A stretch of DNA of 64,000 nt, taken from the NCBI GenBank assembly GCA_910574475.1, contig CAJTAT010000012.1:1-64000 (forward strand), given 5' to 3'. This DNA is from Clostridia bacterium. Lineage in GTDB: Bacteria > Bacillota > Clostridia > Lachnospirales > Lachnospiraceae. Below, in pieces: positions 41,760 to 49,698 of the stretch (positions are counted from its first letter, which is position 1; each line of letters opens with the position of its first letter). Position numbers and translations under genes: made by a program. Below the pieces are notes generated by a model. That model ran no database searches and was not told the origin of the DNA. It saw only the letters and a program-made list of their open reading frames with translations.

Positions 41760-42299
41760 ATGAAAAAGAGGAGGGAGGCGGATGCGATTAAGAGGGAAGA
41801 ACAATTGGAAATATTGATCGATCGATATCAAAATCTAATATTTTCCATCTGTTACAAGATGACAGCAGATTATTTTATATCCGAAGATCTGGCACAAGAG
41901 ACTTTTTTATCCGCTTACGAAAAATATTCCTCTTTTGATGGCAAAAATGAAAAGGCCTGGATATGTAGAATTGCAACAAATAAATGTCTTGATTACCTGA
42001 AACACTCTGGGAGAAAGACAATACCTACAGAAGACACTTATTTTTCCTATCAAGAGGATACAGGGCAGTCTCCAGAGGAAGCTTGTCTGGAAGAGGAAGT
42101 CAGGAATGAATTATATTGCTGTTGCAAGAACTTAAAACCGCCTTATGATGAAATTGCACTGGACTATTACTACTATGAGTTAGATGTGGGCGAGATTGCA
42201 AAAAAGCGTAACCGCAACGCAAAAACGGTCCAGACGCAGATTTATCGGGCAAGAGGGATGCTTCGAAAGCACTATAAAAAGAAGGAGGAGAGCGCATGA
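41760..42299 (+). CDS. ECF-type RNA polymerase sigma factor
   Basis: A 179-residue sigma-70 family protein. Region 2 is at about 25-95 (SEDLAQETFLSAYEKYSSFDG, WICRIATNKCLDYL) and region 4 at about 115-170 (ELDVGEIAKKRNRNAKTVQTQIYRARGML). It overlaps the next gene by 4 bases, the usual layout for a sigma/anti-sigma pair. No ribosome site precedes ATG 41760, and the predicted transcript starts only a few bases upstream. A near-leaderless mRNA or a later start (TTG within EEQLEIL) is possible. Confidence 0.87.
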   Translation: MKKRREADAIKREEQLEILIDRYQNLIFSICYKMTADYFISEDLAQETFLSAYEKYSSFDGKNEKAWICRIATNKCLDYLKHSGRKTIPTEDTYFSYQEDTGQSPEEACLEEEVRNELYCCCKNLKPPYDEIALDYYYYELDVGEIAKKRNRNAKTVQTQIYRARGMLRKHYKKKEESA

Positions 42300-42745
42300 G
42301 GACAGAAGATAGAAAATCACCGATCCTGTTTCCAAAGAATGTGGTTGATTTGAGGGATTCCAAAGATTTGGATGCCTATACACAAGCTATCATTCATCAG
42401 GTGGAAGCTGAAGGATTGATTCGGGCGCCGAAACATATGAAGCAAGAGATTTTACAGCGCTCTCAGCGAGTAGATTATCAACTGGCTATTCAGTCCAGGG
42501 AAATTTCGAAAAAAATGCAATTTTTTTTCTATAGTTTAAAAGTAGGAGCAGCAGTGGTGACGGCTTTGTTTATGGTATTTGCCATTCCCAAAGAGCTGCC
42601 CACGGCCGAGGGCTCTGTGCCAGAAGCGTCATCATGGGGACAGGAAGAATCCATCGGTGAAAAATTAAATAAGGGTTTACAGGAGTTTAACCAGATCTTT
42701 GATGAACTCATTACAACAAATCGAAACAGACAATTGGAGGATTAG
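42296..42745 (+). CDS. probable anti-sigma factor with one membrane helix
   Basis: A 149-residue protein. A soluble N-terminal part (1-75) is followed by one transmembrane helix (about 80-98, SLKVGAAVVTALFMVFAIP) and an extracytoplasmic tail. It matches no family I recognise, but its topology and 4-base overlap with the sigma gene are those of an anti-sigma factor. Its stop is followed immediately by the next membrane protein gene. Confidence 0.6.
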   Translation: MRTEDRKSPILFPKNVVDLRDSKDLDAYTQAIIHQVEAEGLIRAPKHMKQEILQRSQRVDYQLAIQSREISKKMQFFFYSLKVGAAVVTALFMVFAIPKELPTAEGSVPEASSWGQEESIGEKLNKGLQEFNQIFDELITTNRNRQLED

Positions 42746-42747
42746 AT

Positions 42748-43332
42748 ATGACAAAGAAAAAAAGTGGTTTTTGGACGTTTATTTTCTCTCTGATGCCAGG
42801 AGCAGCGGAGATGTATATGGGATTTATGAAAATGGGTGTCAGCTTGATGGGCTTGTTTTTTGGCGTAGCGTTTCTGGCTGGATTCTTTGGAATAGGCGTA
42901 ATAGCTCTGATAGATGTAATTATATGGTTCTATGGCTTCTTCCACGCTCACAATCTACGGGCAATGGATGATGAGGACTTCTACGCCTTAGAAGACCAAT
43001 ATCTCCTTCCTATGGAAGGGTTTGCCAAAGAATTTTGGACCAGGACTGTTATTTCCCGATATCGGAAGATTATTGCAATTGTATTGATCCTATTTGGCCT
43101 CTCTATTTTGTGGGACAATTTTTTGTGGATTATTGAACTCATTATTCCAAGAATTATCTTTGACTATATTTATTCATTTAGCTACAGAATTCCACAGCTC
43201 ATACTTGGAATTGGTATCATTGCAGTGGGAGTCATGCTGATTCGCGGTAAGAAACAGGAGCTGTTGGAAGATGCTATAGATATAGAGGAGGTAGATGAAT
43301 ATGGAAGCAAGGCAGGCGATCAAAACTCGTAG
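42748..43332 (+). CDS. multi-pass membrane protein of the sigma operon
   Basis: A 194-residue protein. An N-terminal TM2-like pair of helices (PGAAEMYMGFMKMGVSLMGLFFG, about 12-60) and two or three further helices (about 93-165) end in an acidic tail. The N-terminal pattern is seen in membrane proteins next to sigma or phage-shock-like genes. It overlaps the next gene. It may take part in envelope stress sensing together with its neighbours; this is inference from position. Confidence 0.65.
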   Translation: MTKKKSGFWTFIFSLMPGAAEMYMGFMKMGVSLMGLFFGVAFLAGFFGIGVIALIDVIIWFYGFFHAHNLRAMDDEDFYALEDQYLLPMEGFAKEFWTRTVISRYRKIIAIVLILFGLSILWDNFLWIIELIIPRIIFDYIYSFSYRIPQLILGIGIIAVGVMLIRGKKQELLEDAIDIEEVDEYGSKAGDQNS

Positions 43333-43624
43333 AGTGGGTAGTACTACCCTGGGAATTATTCTTGTGTTATGGGGCGCATTGTTCTTACTCCATGTGATTT
43401 TTCCAGTTTTAGATTATGAGCTAATTTTTCGCCTGTGGCCTCTCGTCTTTGTCTCTTTGGGAATCGAAGTGCTGGTGAGCAGCAGGAAGCCACAGGAACG
43501 CATGGTTTATGATGGGGCAGCCATTTTCCTTTTAATACTGCTGGTAGTCTTTGCTATGGGAATGGCGGGAGTGGATTGGATCTTTACGCACTATCATGAG
43601 TGCCCTCAAGGGGGCTGGTTTTAA
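43301..43624 (+). CDS. LiaF-TM/DUF5668-like small membrane protein
   Basis: A 107-residue protein with three hydrophobic helices. The segment LGIILVLWGALFLL and the motif FRLWPLVFVSLGIEVL resemble the membrane part of LiaF/DUF5668 proteins, which act in cell-envelope stress circuits. AGGAGG (43286-43291) lies 9 nt before ATG 43301; ATG 43295 would leave only 3. It overlaps the preceding gene and is the last coding member of the operon. Confidence 0.7.
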   Translation: MEARQAIKTRRVGSTTLGIILVLWGALFLLHVIFPVLDYELIFRLWPLVFVSLGIEVLVSSRKPQERMVYDGAAIFLLILLVVFAMGMAGVDWIFTHYHECPQGGWF

Positions 43625-43645
43625 TTGGCAGAAAGGCAAAAAACT

Positions 43646-43727
43646 GCATATGATAAAGAAGGTAGAAACCTATATTTGTCGCGGATAGGTAGCAGCTCAG
43701 ATATATTTCCTGCCCAATATCATATGC
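43646..43727 (+). ncRNA. candidate structured RNA element
   Basis: A perfect 10-bp closing stem, GCATATGATA (43646-43655) / TATCATATGC (43718-43727), encloses 62 nt that contain a second hairpin with stem ACCTAT/ATAGGT. It lies in the 3' region of the sigma operon, 30 nt before a strong terminator. I do not recognise a known riboswitch core; a 3'-UTR small RNA is possible. Confidence 0.35.
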
Positions 43728-43756
43728 ATATTTCGAAATATGTTTCTATATGGAAA

Positions 43757-43795
43757 AAGTCTGCAGCCCGATTTTACGGGCTGTAGGCTTTTTGT
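43757..43795 (+). terminator. terminator of the first sigma operon
   Basis: Stem GTCTGCAGCCCG against CGGGCTGTAGGC with an ATTTTA loop, followed by TTTTTG. Confidence 0.85.
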
Positions 43796-43833
43796 GCTTT
43801 CTATGTAAGGGATACAGAAATTATTTTTATAAT

Positions 43834-43865
43834 TGCATCCAACAGGGGCGTTGATTTGTCTAATG
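43834..43865 (+). promoter_or_regulatory. possible ECF-type promoter of the second sigma operon
   Basis: TGCATCCAAC (43834-43843) and GTCTAATG (43858-43865) are 14 bp apart and resemble the AAC-type -35 and GTC-type -10 elements used by ECF sigma factors. An autoregulatory promoter is plausible. The gene starts at 43913 behind AAGGAGGAGAGG. Confidence 0.4.
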
Positions 43866-43912
43866 ATTGAATGTACATTTAATATGAGAGCGAAAAGGAG
43901 GAGAGGCATGAT

Positions 43913-44437
43913 ATGAAAAAGGACAGCATAGAAGATTTGATAAATCGTGCCAGAGCTTGTGATGGGGAAGCCTTTGTAGAGCTAATGGAACGTCATAAGC
44001 AGTCCATGTATAAGATTGCAAAAGCTTATTTGAAGCAGGAAGAAGATGTGGCAGATGCTATGTCAGAGACAATCTTAGACTGCTTTGAACACTTGGAAAA
44101 TTTGAAAGAAGCTCAGTATTTTGGCACTTGGCTTGTGCGGATTCTGATTAATAATTGCAAGAACATGTTGAAAAAGAGACAGAGATTTGACTGTACCGAT
44201 GGGATCGAGGACACTTTACAGAGTGTATCTATGGAGGAGGAAGGAACGAGAGCCTTTCTGGACTATCTGCAACCCTTAGAAGAAGAGGACAGAATTTTAA
44301 TGATACTGTTTTACGTATGGGGATTTCGTGTCAGGGAAATCGCAGAACTTCTCCATATGAAAGAGGCAACTGTAAAGTCAAGGATGCAGAGGGGAAGAGG
44401 AAAGATCAAGAAAACTTTTTTCCCTCTGGTAGTATGA
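43913..44437 (+). CDS. ECF-type RNA polymerase sigma factor
   Basis: A 174-residue sigma-70 family protein. Region 2 (about 15-85) includes EEDVADAMSETILDCFEHLENL and region 4 (about 115-170) includes GFRVREIAELLHMKEATVKSRMQRGRGKI. It is followed after 51 nt by a large membrane-anchored protein that is probably its anti-sigma partner. It is distinct in sequence from the sigma factor at 41760. The ribosome site AAGGAGGAG lies before an out-of-frame ATG and ATG 43913. Confidence 0.9.
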   Translation: MKKDSIEDLINRARACDGEAFVELMERHKQSMYKIAKAYLKQEEDVADAMSETILDCFEHLENLKEAQYFGTWLVRILINNCKNMLKKRQRFDCTDGIEDTLQSVSMEEEGTRAFLDYLQPLEEEDRILMILFYVWGFRVREIAELLHMKEATVKSRMQRGRGKIKKTFFPLVV

Positions 44438-44488
44438 GGCTGTAGCAAAACTGAAAAACAGCGGAACTTTAAATAGGAGGTAGGGCAT

Positions 44489-45925
44489 ATGAATCGCGAA
44501 GAGAAATTATTGGACCAGAGAGCAGAAAAGGCTCTGGGGAAAGAGCTTTCCATCCCCACAGCTACAGAAGATAAAATTCAGGCAGCTTATGATATTGTAC
44601 GTGCAAAAAACAGACAGAAAATCAAGGAGGGAAAAATGAAACATACAAAAACAAGTTCTTTTCGTCATGTGTGGGCGGCTGGATTGGCAGCAGCGCTTCT
44701 GGCAGTGTCAGGTTTAGGCGTTTTAGCGGCTACTGGCTATTTTACCAAGACTGTAAATGAAGGAGATAATAAGATTTCCTACGAATTTGAAGTCAATTAT
44801 GAATTAAAACCAGTAGAAGTTCAGGCAACGCCCAGCTATATTCCTGAAGGAATGGAAGACCAGGGAGACGGAAAATTCTGGTCTCAGGAAAACTATGGGC
44901 ATGGAATTTCTATTCTACCATTGAATATGGTAAACATTGACGAGAACATGGCACGGATGAATTTCGATCATGTGGCAAACGTAGAAAAGACAACCATCCA
45001 GAATATGGAAACGCATATTATCACTTTTGAGGATGAAGAAAAGTATCAGACAGGCAAGGATATTTACATGTTTAATCCTGAAGAGGGATATGTAGTCTGG
45101 GTATATGGGGATTATAATGTACCTTTGGAAGAAGTAAAGAAGGTGGCGGAGAACCTTGAGATTACTGTTAAAGAAAATGAAGATCTGAAATACAATAATA
45201 CAGCGGAGGATCAACTGGAAAAAGAAAAACAGGCAGCAGACGACGCTCAGTGGGATGCTCTGGTAGAAAAGGGTGTGACAGCAGATCAGATTACGAAGAT
45301 CGGGGATGCTCTGGAGTGCTTCGATGGCCGCAAATATACAGTAGAAGAGGTAAATCTCTATGACAGCCTTTATGATGTGCCTGGATATACAGAAAAAGGC
45401 GTGTATAGCATGGAAAGACTGACTTCCTGGCTGAACGAGGACGGCACTCACAAATCCTACCTGCGTACCCATTATGATGAAAATGGAAATATTCTTGATG
45501 AGGAAGAAGCATCCGTAAAATTCCTGGCAGTGAAGGCCACGGCTGAGCAATTTGGAGAACCAGAGGGAGTATGGACAGACGCTGCTTTGGATGGCTCTCT
45601 GGTCTTTATAGAAAAACGTGCAGATGGAACTTATAACTTCAAAAAAGACTCTTATGATGCTGTGCCCAGCGAAAACTATGATCTTCAGATGGATCAGAGG
45701 TGCTTCTATCTGGATCAGCCAGTGAATTTGCAGGGAGAAGAGAGAGATCATTCCTTCTTCTACAGAACCATGGAAAAGGGAGAACGTATTACCTATACCC
45801 TGATCTTTGCAATAGATAAGGATCGTATTCCAAATGACGATCTTAGTCAGGTAGTATTACAGTTTAACGGAACTGGCAATGACTGTACCAATCCTATGTG
45901 GAGTGCTTTGGGAGAAATCAAATAA
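44489..45925 (+). CDS. membrane-anchored anti-sigma-like sensor (DUF4367/DUF4179 type)
   Basis: A 478-residue protein. A cytoplasmic N-terminus (1-62) is followed by one transmembrane helix (about 63-84, VWAAGLAAALLAVSGLGVLAA) and a large extracytoplasmic region. The first outer domain (about 105-235) has the PSYIPEGM and MFNPEEGYVVWVYGDY elements of DUF4367; the rest (235-478) is unassigned. The layout after a sigma gene fits an anti-sigma factor that senses envelope conditions. ATG 44489 follows AGGAGG; a second ATG at 44636 with GGAGGG upstream could start a shorter form. Confidence 0.78.
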   Translation: MNREEKLLDQRAEKALGKELSIPTATEDKIQAAYDIVRAKNRQKIKEGKMKHTKTSSFRHVWAAGLAAALLAVSGLGVLAATGYFTKTVNEGDNKISYEFEVNYELKPVEVQATPSYIPEGMEDQGDGKFWSQENYGHGISILPLNMVNIDENMARMNFDHVANVEKTTIQNMETHIITFEDEEKYQTGKDIYMFNPEEGYVVWVYGDYNVPLEEVKKVAENLEITVKENEDLKYNNTAEDQLEKEKQAADDAQWDALVEKGVTADQITKIGDALECFDGRKYTVEEVNLYDSLYDVPGYTEKGVYSMERLTSWLNEDGTHKSYLRTHYDENGNILDEEEASVKFLAVKATAEQFGEPEGVWTDAALDGSLVFIEKRADGTYNFKKDSYDAVPSENYDLQMDQRCFYLDQPVNLQGEERDHSFFYRTMEKGERITYTLIFAIDKDRIPNDDLSQVVLQFNGTGNDCTNPMWSALGEIK

Positions 45926-45964
45926 TTCTTAAAAAGATTCGTATATAAAAGTTTATAGAAAAAA

Positions 45965-45993
45965 CCCGGCCTATTTTACAGGCCGGGCTTTTT
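45965..45993 (+). terminator. terminator of the second sigma operon
   Basis: CCCGGCCT (45965-45972) / AGGCCGGG (45980-45987) perfect stem, then CTTTTT. Confidence 0.93.
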
Positions 45994-46019
45994 CGGACAT
46001 TCACTGCCACTTCCCAATC

Positions 46020-46187
46020 TTACATTTTGTACTTAAATGACTGGCAGTCCGTACACTCTACTTTCGTTGGATCAGATTCGTGGGTACCTACTTGAATTTT
46101 GCTCAGAGTACAATAATTTTCTGTCTGTGCATGATAGGAACAATTGTTTACAGTACAGGCAATGCTGGTATTTTTCTTCTCTGCCAT
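46020..46187 (-). CDS. DUF1540 domain protein
   Basis: A 55-residue cysteine-rich protein on the minus strand. The motif CTVNNCSYH, then NYCTLSKIQVG, then CTDCQSF gives the five-cysteine pattern of DUF1540 (PF07561), probably a small metal-binding fold. The function is unknown; such genes are common in Clostridia. AGGAGG lies 7 nt before the ATG (complement of 46185-46187). It is convergent with the sigma operon. Confidence 0.88.
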   Translation of the reverse strand: MAEKKNTSIACTVNNCSYHAQTENYCTLSKIQVGTHESDPTKVECTDCQSFKYKM

Positions 46188-46847
46188 AATGAGCCTCCTT
46201 ATGCTTTTGAATTTAAGACTACAAAGTTAGTATCTGCAAAAGAAGTTGCAATATGATTGAAAAAAATGCCAAAAAATTTGTTACATTTTAGCCGGAAAAT
46301 CTAGATATATGGCTTAACTGTAACAAATTTTTTGCTTGTATTACCATCTTTATGTAAAGGAGTAGCCTCCATAATTGTTAGCCGAAGCTGGTCAGCACCC
46401 ATAAGCACCGGCAGCCTCTATTTGATAATACTATCTTATCGTAAGGATGTGAAGAATATGTGTACCAGGTCTTAAAAATTTATGAGGGTATTCTAAAATA
46501 TTTCTAAAATAGAAAGGGAAAATATCGATTTTACATCTATGTAATCTTCTAATTCTCAGTATGGAATGGTATAGAATAAAGTCCCTTCTGAATATAGGGC
46601 ATATAGAAATGTCATATTTGGAATAATTTGGAAGTTTTTATGATGGAAAATGTAGAATCATGCAGAAATGCATGGTATAATGGCAATGTTGTCCCACCAT
46701 TTGAATTCAAGATACTTTTTTCGAACAATTTTCAAGCTGTAAATGCAAATATCGTTATCAGTGTTGCCAGTAATGCGAATGTACTTATATACAGGATTAT
46801 ATAGCTTGAAAAAAACAAAAACCACCATAAATTTGGTGGTTTCAGAG
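46188..46847. other. 660-bp intergenic region without a convincing gene
   Basis: It contains a 15-bp perfect inverted repeat, AAAAAATTTGTTACA (46271-46285) with its complement at 46319-46333, flanking AGCC/GGCT. It also holds a GC-rich, hairpin-forming block at about 46358-46420 (GGAGTAGCCTCC; GCCG...CGGC; two AGCACC copies) and a 54-codon plus-strand ORF (46640-46804) with no clear ribosome site. The rest is A/T-rich. Confidence 0.5.
46809..46842 (-). terminator. terminator of tRNA-Gly
   Basis: Minus strand ACCACC/GGTGGT stem (complement of 46821-46840) followed by TTTTTGTTTTTT. Confidence 0.85.
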
Positions 46848-46918
46848 AGCAGATAACGGGAATCGAACCCGCCTCCCCAGCTTGGGAAGCTGGTGTTCTA
46901 CCAATGAACTATATCTGC
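46848..46918 (-). tRNA. tRNA-Gly (anticodon CCC)
   Basis: The minus strand gives a 71-nt tRNA. The acceptor GCAGATA pairs with TATCTGC plus discriminator T. The D-arm is GTTCATTGGTAGAAC, the anticodon stem CCAGC/GCTGG with loop TTCCCAA (anticodon CCC), and the T-arm GCGGGTTCGATTCCCGT. The 3' CCA is not encoded. Confidence 0.95.
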
Positions 46919-46928
46919 GTGTATTCCT

Positions 46929-46956
46929 ATTATAGCACATGAAATGAAGAAATCAA
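46929..46956 (-). promoter_or_regulatory. promoter of tRNA-Gly
   Basis: Minus strand TTGATT (complement of 46951-46956), 16-bp spacer, TATAAT (complement of 46929-46934). Confidence 0.78.
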
Positions 46957-46993
46957 GATCAAAAATGAGAATCGTGTGAAAGTATTAAAAAAC

Positions 46994-47033
46994 GAAAGAA
47001 GCGCCTGGGGTTTCCAGGCGCTCTTTCTTTCTT
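46994..47033. terminator. strong orphan hairpin
   Basis: GCGCCTGG (47001-47008) / CCAGGCGC (47014-47021), extended by GAAAGA/TCTTTC, with TCTTTCTTTCTT behind it on the plus strand and a T-run on the minus strand further out. No gene on either strand obviously ends here. Confidence 0.6.
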
Positions 47034-47051
47034 ATGAGGGGGGAGATAGTG

Positions 47052-47150
47052 ATGTCTAAATCAACTATCTGCGATTATTATAATGCCCAAATGTGTTCAA
47101 AGTATGTCCATTTTCTAAAAGATACGAAAAAAATCTTGGCTAAAACTTAA
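47052..47150 (+). CDS. possible 32-residue small protein
   Basis: ATG 47052 is preceded by GGGGGGAG (ends about 7 nt upstream), a very good ribosome site. The ORF encodes a 32-residue peptide with two cysteines and a basic C-terminus (CDYYNAQMCSKYVHFLKD in the middle). The sequence GATAGT...ACTATC around the start could form a hairpin that hides it. I do not recognise the peptide, and it may not be real. Confidence 0.3.
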   Translation: MSKSTICDYYNAQMCSKYVHFLKDTKKILAKT

Positions 47151-47197
47151 AAAATGATTAAGCAAAGCTTAAAGGAAATGAAATTCCCGCGTAAGCA

Positions 47198-47227
47198 TTG
47201 GAAAACCCAAGGCAGGTATGGTATAAT
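47198..47227 (+). promoter_or_regulatory. promoter of the aldose-epimerase gene
   Basis: TTGGAA (47198-47203), 18-bp spacer, TATAAT (47222-47227). A TTGACA at about 47235 lies downstream of this -10. Confidence 0.65.
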
Positions 47228-47316
47228 GTACGCGTTGACAATAAGCAGTGCCAGAATCTATGATTTTCTGAATGGTACTGCAGAATGAGCGAAAAAGCAC
47301 CGAGGGAGGGGAATTT

Positions 47317-48195
47317 ATGTCAGAGATGCATATACTGGAAAATGAGAGGTTAAAGATAAGCGTCAGCGATCATGGCGCTGAGTTGTGCAGTATTTATAAT
47401 AAGAAAGAAGACAGAGAAATGATCTGGACAGCCGACCCTGCCTACTGGAACAGACATGCCCCTGTACTATTTCCTTTCGTAGGTAAGGTGACAGGTGGCT
47501 ATTATACTTACGAGGGGCAGAAATATCCCATGGGCCAGCATGGCTTTGCAAGAGACCGGGAGTTTGCTCTTTTAGAGATGACAGAGAATACAGTGGTACA
47601 CAGCCTTACATCCGACGAGGCAAGCCTGAGAGTATATCCTTTTGAGTTTGTTCTTGAGATTGTGCATAAATTAGATGGGAATTGTGTAACAGTAGAATGG
47701 AAAGTAAAAAATATTGGGAATAAAAAGATGTATTATTCCATTGGCGGACATCCTGCTTTTTGTGTGGAGCAGTTAGAGGGCAGCCGCGTTGTCTTTGATG
47801 GGTTAAAAAACTTGACCAGAGTGGCCATTGACCCTGTGACAGAGGGCGTGGATGTGGATCATCCAGAGACTTTGGAGCTGAGGGATGGCGTTTACCAGGT
47901 AGAGGAACATACCTTTGATCGGGATGCTCTGATTTTTGATCACAATCAGGTGAAATGTGTGAGCCTGGAAACTGCTGAAGGGAAAAGGCTGGTCACATTG
48001 TCCTGCCCAGATGCACATAGTGTAGGTATCTGGTCGCCAGTGAAGCGACAGGCACCTTTTATCTGTCTGGAGCCATGGATTGGAAGATGTGATAACAGTG
48101 GTTTTGTAGGAGAACTAAAAGATAAGTTTGATGTTCAGTCCCTGGAAGCAGGAGAAAGTTTTGAGACTGCTTACAGGATTCTGATTGGTGAGTAA
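47317..48195 (+). CDS. aldose 1-epimerase family protein (LacX-like)
   Basis: A 292-residue galactose-mutarotase-fold protein of the LacX/YeaD branch. Typical segments are LFPFVGKVTGGYY with KYPMGQHGFARDREF (near 45-80), SIGGHPAFCVE (near 140) and a late FICLEPWIGRCDN strand. The family interconverts sugar anomers, but the LacX branch lacks assigned substrates. ATG 47317 follows GGGAGGGG; the ATG-like start at 47272 has no site. It precedes murE by 33 nt. Confidence 0.9.
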   Translation: MSEMHILENERLKISVSDHGAELCSIYNKKEDREMIWTADPAYWNRHAPVLFPFVGKVTGGYYTYEGQKYPMGQHGFARDREFALLEMTENTVVHSLTSDEASLRVYPFEFVLEIVHKLDGNCVTVEWKVKNIGNKKMYYSIGGHPAFCVEQLEGSRVVFDGLKNLTRVAIDPVTEGVDVDHPETLELRDGVYQVEEHTFDRDALIFDHNQVKCVSLETAEGKRLVTLSCPDAHSVGIWSPVKRQAPFICLEPWIGRCDNSGFVGELKDKFDVQSLEAGESFETAYRILIGE

Positions 48196-48228
48196 GGCGA
48201 AGCATTACTTATATATGGAGGAAGGAAA

Positions 48229-49698
48229 ATGAGAGCAGCAAGGGAATTGCTGAAAGATTTAGAGTATGAGGTATTGAGCGGAAGCGTCAATGCAAATATC
48301 AATGATTTGGTCTATAATACAGCCAAGGTTACAAAGGAATGTATGTTTATCTGTATCAAAGGAGCAACCTTTGACAGCCATGAAGCAGCAGAGCAGGCGG
48401 CCAGGGCAGGGGCGACTGTGATTGTGGCAGAACATCCTGTAAAAGTGCCAGAGGGAACAACCGTTGTTCTGGTTTCAGATACCCGTTATGCACTTGCGAT
48501 GATTTCGGCGGCTTACTTTGATTATCCGGCAAATAAGTTAAGGATTATTGGAATCACTGGAACAAAAGGAAAGACGACTACGACGTATATGATACGCTCC
48601 ATTCTGGAACACGCGGGAATCCGCACTGGGCTCATAGGAACCATTGAGACGATAATTGGGGATCGTCATATGCCAGACTGTAATACGACACCAGAGTCAT
48701 ATGCTCTTCAGGAATCCTTCGCACAGATGGTAAAAGCAGGGTGCCAGGCAGTGGTAATGGAGGTTTCTTCTCAGGGGCTGAAGCTGAAACGGACAGCAGG
48801 AATTCCTTTTGAATTGGGTATCTTTACAAATCTTGCCCCAGATCACATTGGACCCAATGAACATGAAAGCTTCGAAGAATATATGGAGTGCAAAGGGAAA
48901 CTGTTTCAACAGTGCAAGACAGGTATAGTCAACTTAGACGATGAGCACTGCATGGAAGTGTTAAAGGGACACACCTGTGAATTGGAAACTTATGGATTTA
49001 CCGAACAGGCAGATCTGCGGGCTTCTAATATAGAACTTATCAGCCGCCCTGGCTATCTGGGGATCTCCTACCAGGTATCTGGACTTTTAGACTTTGATGT
49101 AGAGATTGATCTGCCCGGCAAATTCAGCGTGTATAATTCTCTGGTTGCCATTGCTGTATGCCGGCATTTTGATATTTCTAAGAAAGATATGGCTACAGCA
49201 CTCAGAGGGGCTAAGACCAAAGGAAGAATTGAAATGATCAAGGCGTCGGAAGCGTTTACTCTGATGATTGACTATGCCCATAATGCCATGAGTCTGGAAA
49301 GTCTTTTGACCACCTTAAAGGAGTATCAGCCCAAACGGCTTGTGTGTCTCTTTGGATGTGGCGGAAACCGTTCTCGTCTACGCCGCTTTGAGATGGGTGA
49401 AGTGTCTGGCAATCTGGCGGATCTTACAGTGATTACTTCGGATAATCCCAGGTTTGAAGAGCCCCAGGCAATCATTGACGACATTCGGACTGGTATGGAG
49501 AAGACAAAAGGAAAATTTATAGAGATCATTGATCGAAAAGAAGCGATACGATACGTGATCGAACACGGGGAGCCAGGCGATGTGATTGTATTGGCTGGAA
49601 AAGGACATGAGGATTACCAAGAAATTAAGGGAGTCAAGTACCCTATGGATGAACGGGTTTTGATTCAGGAAGTACTTCAGGAGATGGGAAGAGCGTGA
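48229..49698 (+). CDS. murE: UDP-N-acetylmuramyl-tripeptide synthetase, DAP type
   Basis: A 489-residue Mur ligase adding the third residue of the peptidoglycan stem peptide. The ATP loop is GITGTKGKTTTTY (near 107-119); NTTPE, EVSSQGL and the carbamylated-lysine region MECKGKLF follow. The C-terminal TSDNPRFEEP (near 403-412) contains DNPR, the motif of enzymes that use meso-diaminopimelate rather than lysine. It overlaps priA by 4 bases (GTGA). It stands away from a mur/fts cluster, so it may be a second MurE copy. Confidence 0.93.
   Translation: MRAARELLKDLEYEVLSGSVNANINDLVYNTAKVTKECMFICIKGATFDSHEAAEQAARAGATVIVAEHPVKVPEGTTVVLVSDTRYALAMISAAYFDYPANKLRIIGITGTKGKTTTTYMIRSILEHAGIRTGLIGTIETIIGDRHMPDCNTTPESYALQESFAQMVKAGCQAVVMEVSSQGLKLKRTAGIPFELGIFTNLAPDHIGPNEHESFEEYMECKGKLFQQCKTGIVNLDDEHCMEVLKGHTCELETYGFTEQADLRASNIELISRPGYLGISYQVSGLLDFDVEIDLPGKFSVYNSLVAIAVCRHFDISKKDMATALRGAKTKGRIEMIKASEAFTLMIDYAHNAMSLESLLTTLKEYQPKRLVCLFGCGGNRSRLRRFEMGEVSGNLADLTVITSDNPRFEEPQAIIDDIRTGMEKTKGKFIEIIDRKEAIRYVIEHGEPGDVIVLAGKGHEDYQEIKGVKYPMDERVLIQEVLQEMGRA

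Noticed and set aside
46640-46804. 54-codon plus-strand ORF between DUF1540 and tRNA-Gly
   Set aside because: No clear ribosome site, composition typical of A/T-rich non-coding DNA, and no recognisable motif; chance ORF is the simplest reading.
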